This document shows positions 63,501-64,000 of a DNA stretch of 64,000 nucleotides, in pieces. The translations under genes and the position numbers were made by a program. This DNA is from Sialis fuliginosa (lineage: Eukaryota > Arthropoda > Insecta > Megaloptera > Sialidae). The notes under the pieces were generated by a model. That model was not told the origin of the DNA, searched no databases, and was given only the letters and a program-made list of their open reading frames with translations. The stretch spans positions 17,951,001 to 18,015,000 of the forward strand of contig OY540813.1 of NCBI GenBank assembly GCA_961205875.1, in the 5' to 3' direction. Position 1 is the stretch's first letter; each line of letters starts with the position of its first letter.

Positions 63501-64000
63501 GCCAATGAATGAAATGGTGCTTGATAACATAGCGAAAGATTACAAAAACGTAAACAACCCTGAAGTCGCCAGAAATATCTTTTCATATATTTTTTTTTGT
63601 TTTCCGTTGTTTTCTTCTTCTATTCTGTTGTAGGTGGATGATATATTTGCTGATTTGTTATTGTTATCGTTAAAATGTTTAATTGAATGTCTGTCAAAAT
63701 GGTAGTAAAGTTTTTCAGACCAAAAATTTTCTACAATAAACTATTGTGGAAATAAAATTAGTATAAAATAGGTATTGTTATGTATACAAAAATTCAGCTC
63801 TTTGTGAATTTTTCCCCAGACACATCTATTTTTCGTCTAAATGTACTGGACTAGTATGTAAACATTAAGAATTAAATTGCTTGTATAAAAACTTTTCAGA
63901 CAAAAGTTACTAAATTTGGCGGGAGCAATATCGTATATTTTTTTAAGTTTTTTAAATGAGAACCCATATATTTGATATGGTTCTATGAGAAAAAAAAAAT
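60558..64000 (-). other. nAChR intron 3 (incomplete)
   Basis: This is the sequence upstream of the first alternative exon. I searched for exon 3 (loop A, WLPDIVLYN type) and did not find it. The part at 60570-60690, next to the acceptor, is purine-rich in the sense strand and GC-richer than the rest. Elsewhere I recognise nothing. Confidence 0.6.

Noticed and set aside
63498..63640. Open stretch after a T-rich acceptor-like site (TPMNEMVLDNIAKDY...)
   Set aside because: Open on both strands, with no donor and no recognised domain; not enough to call an exon.
1..64000. CRISPR arrays, rRNA and tRNA genes
   Set aside because: No regularly spaced repeats, rRNA core sequence or tRNA A/B box pair was found by eye; the organism is an animal.

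Overview
The window is AT-rich animal DNA, almost certainly from an insect. It has two genes with GT-AG introns of 0.5-9 kb, no operon-like packing, and many short non-autonomous DNA transposons (hAT-, piggyBac-, Tc1/mariner- and Mutator-like). The species cannot be fixed from the sequence. Most of the 64 kb is intron or intergenic DNA, and nearly all other open frames are chance frames in AT-rich sequence.

Left part (1 to about 19.4 kb): no convincing protein gene. It holds foldback and terminal-inverted-repeat elements, a probable Penelope-type hammerhead ribozyme relic on the minus strand (15011-15062), a possible LINE C-terminus relic, and long AT-rich stretches. The globin 5' leader exon, which must exist because its start-codon exon begins at a splice acceptor, may lie here.

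Globin gene (+ strand, 19446-28718): exon 1 (N-terminal extension, A and most of B helix), exon 2 (B end to the start of helix G, with CD1 Phe, E7 His and F8 His), then two homologous and intact terminal exons, 3a (25149-25292) and 3b (28572-28718). Both encode the rest of helix G plus helix H, both have an acceptor in the same phase, and both carry a stop and a nearby AATAAA. The introns fall at the ancestral globin positions B12.2 and G7.0, so this looks like one globin gene with a choice of two C-terminal modules (190 or 191 residues). This is the most notable feature of the window.

Nicotinic acetylcholine receptor alpha subunit gene (- strand, 34185-60557, running off the right edge): eight constant exons (5-11 here include loop F, the YTCC motif, M1-M4 and the cytoplasmic loop) follow two alternative versions of the Cys-loop exon, 60377-60557 and 56465-56645. 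Both are 181 nt long and therefore must be used one at a time. Duplicated exon 4 is the known hallmark of insect alpha4. Exons 1-3 (signal peptide, loops D and A) lie beyond position 64000.

The two genes are convergent, with about 5.5 kb of AT-rich DNA between their stop codons. They have no evident functional link, but each carries a duplicated internal or terminal exon that swaps part of the ligand- or heme-binding fold. Foldback transposons are frequent in their introns, including two between the alternative globin exons.
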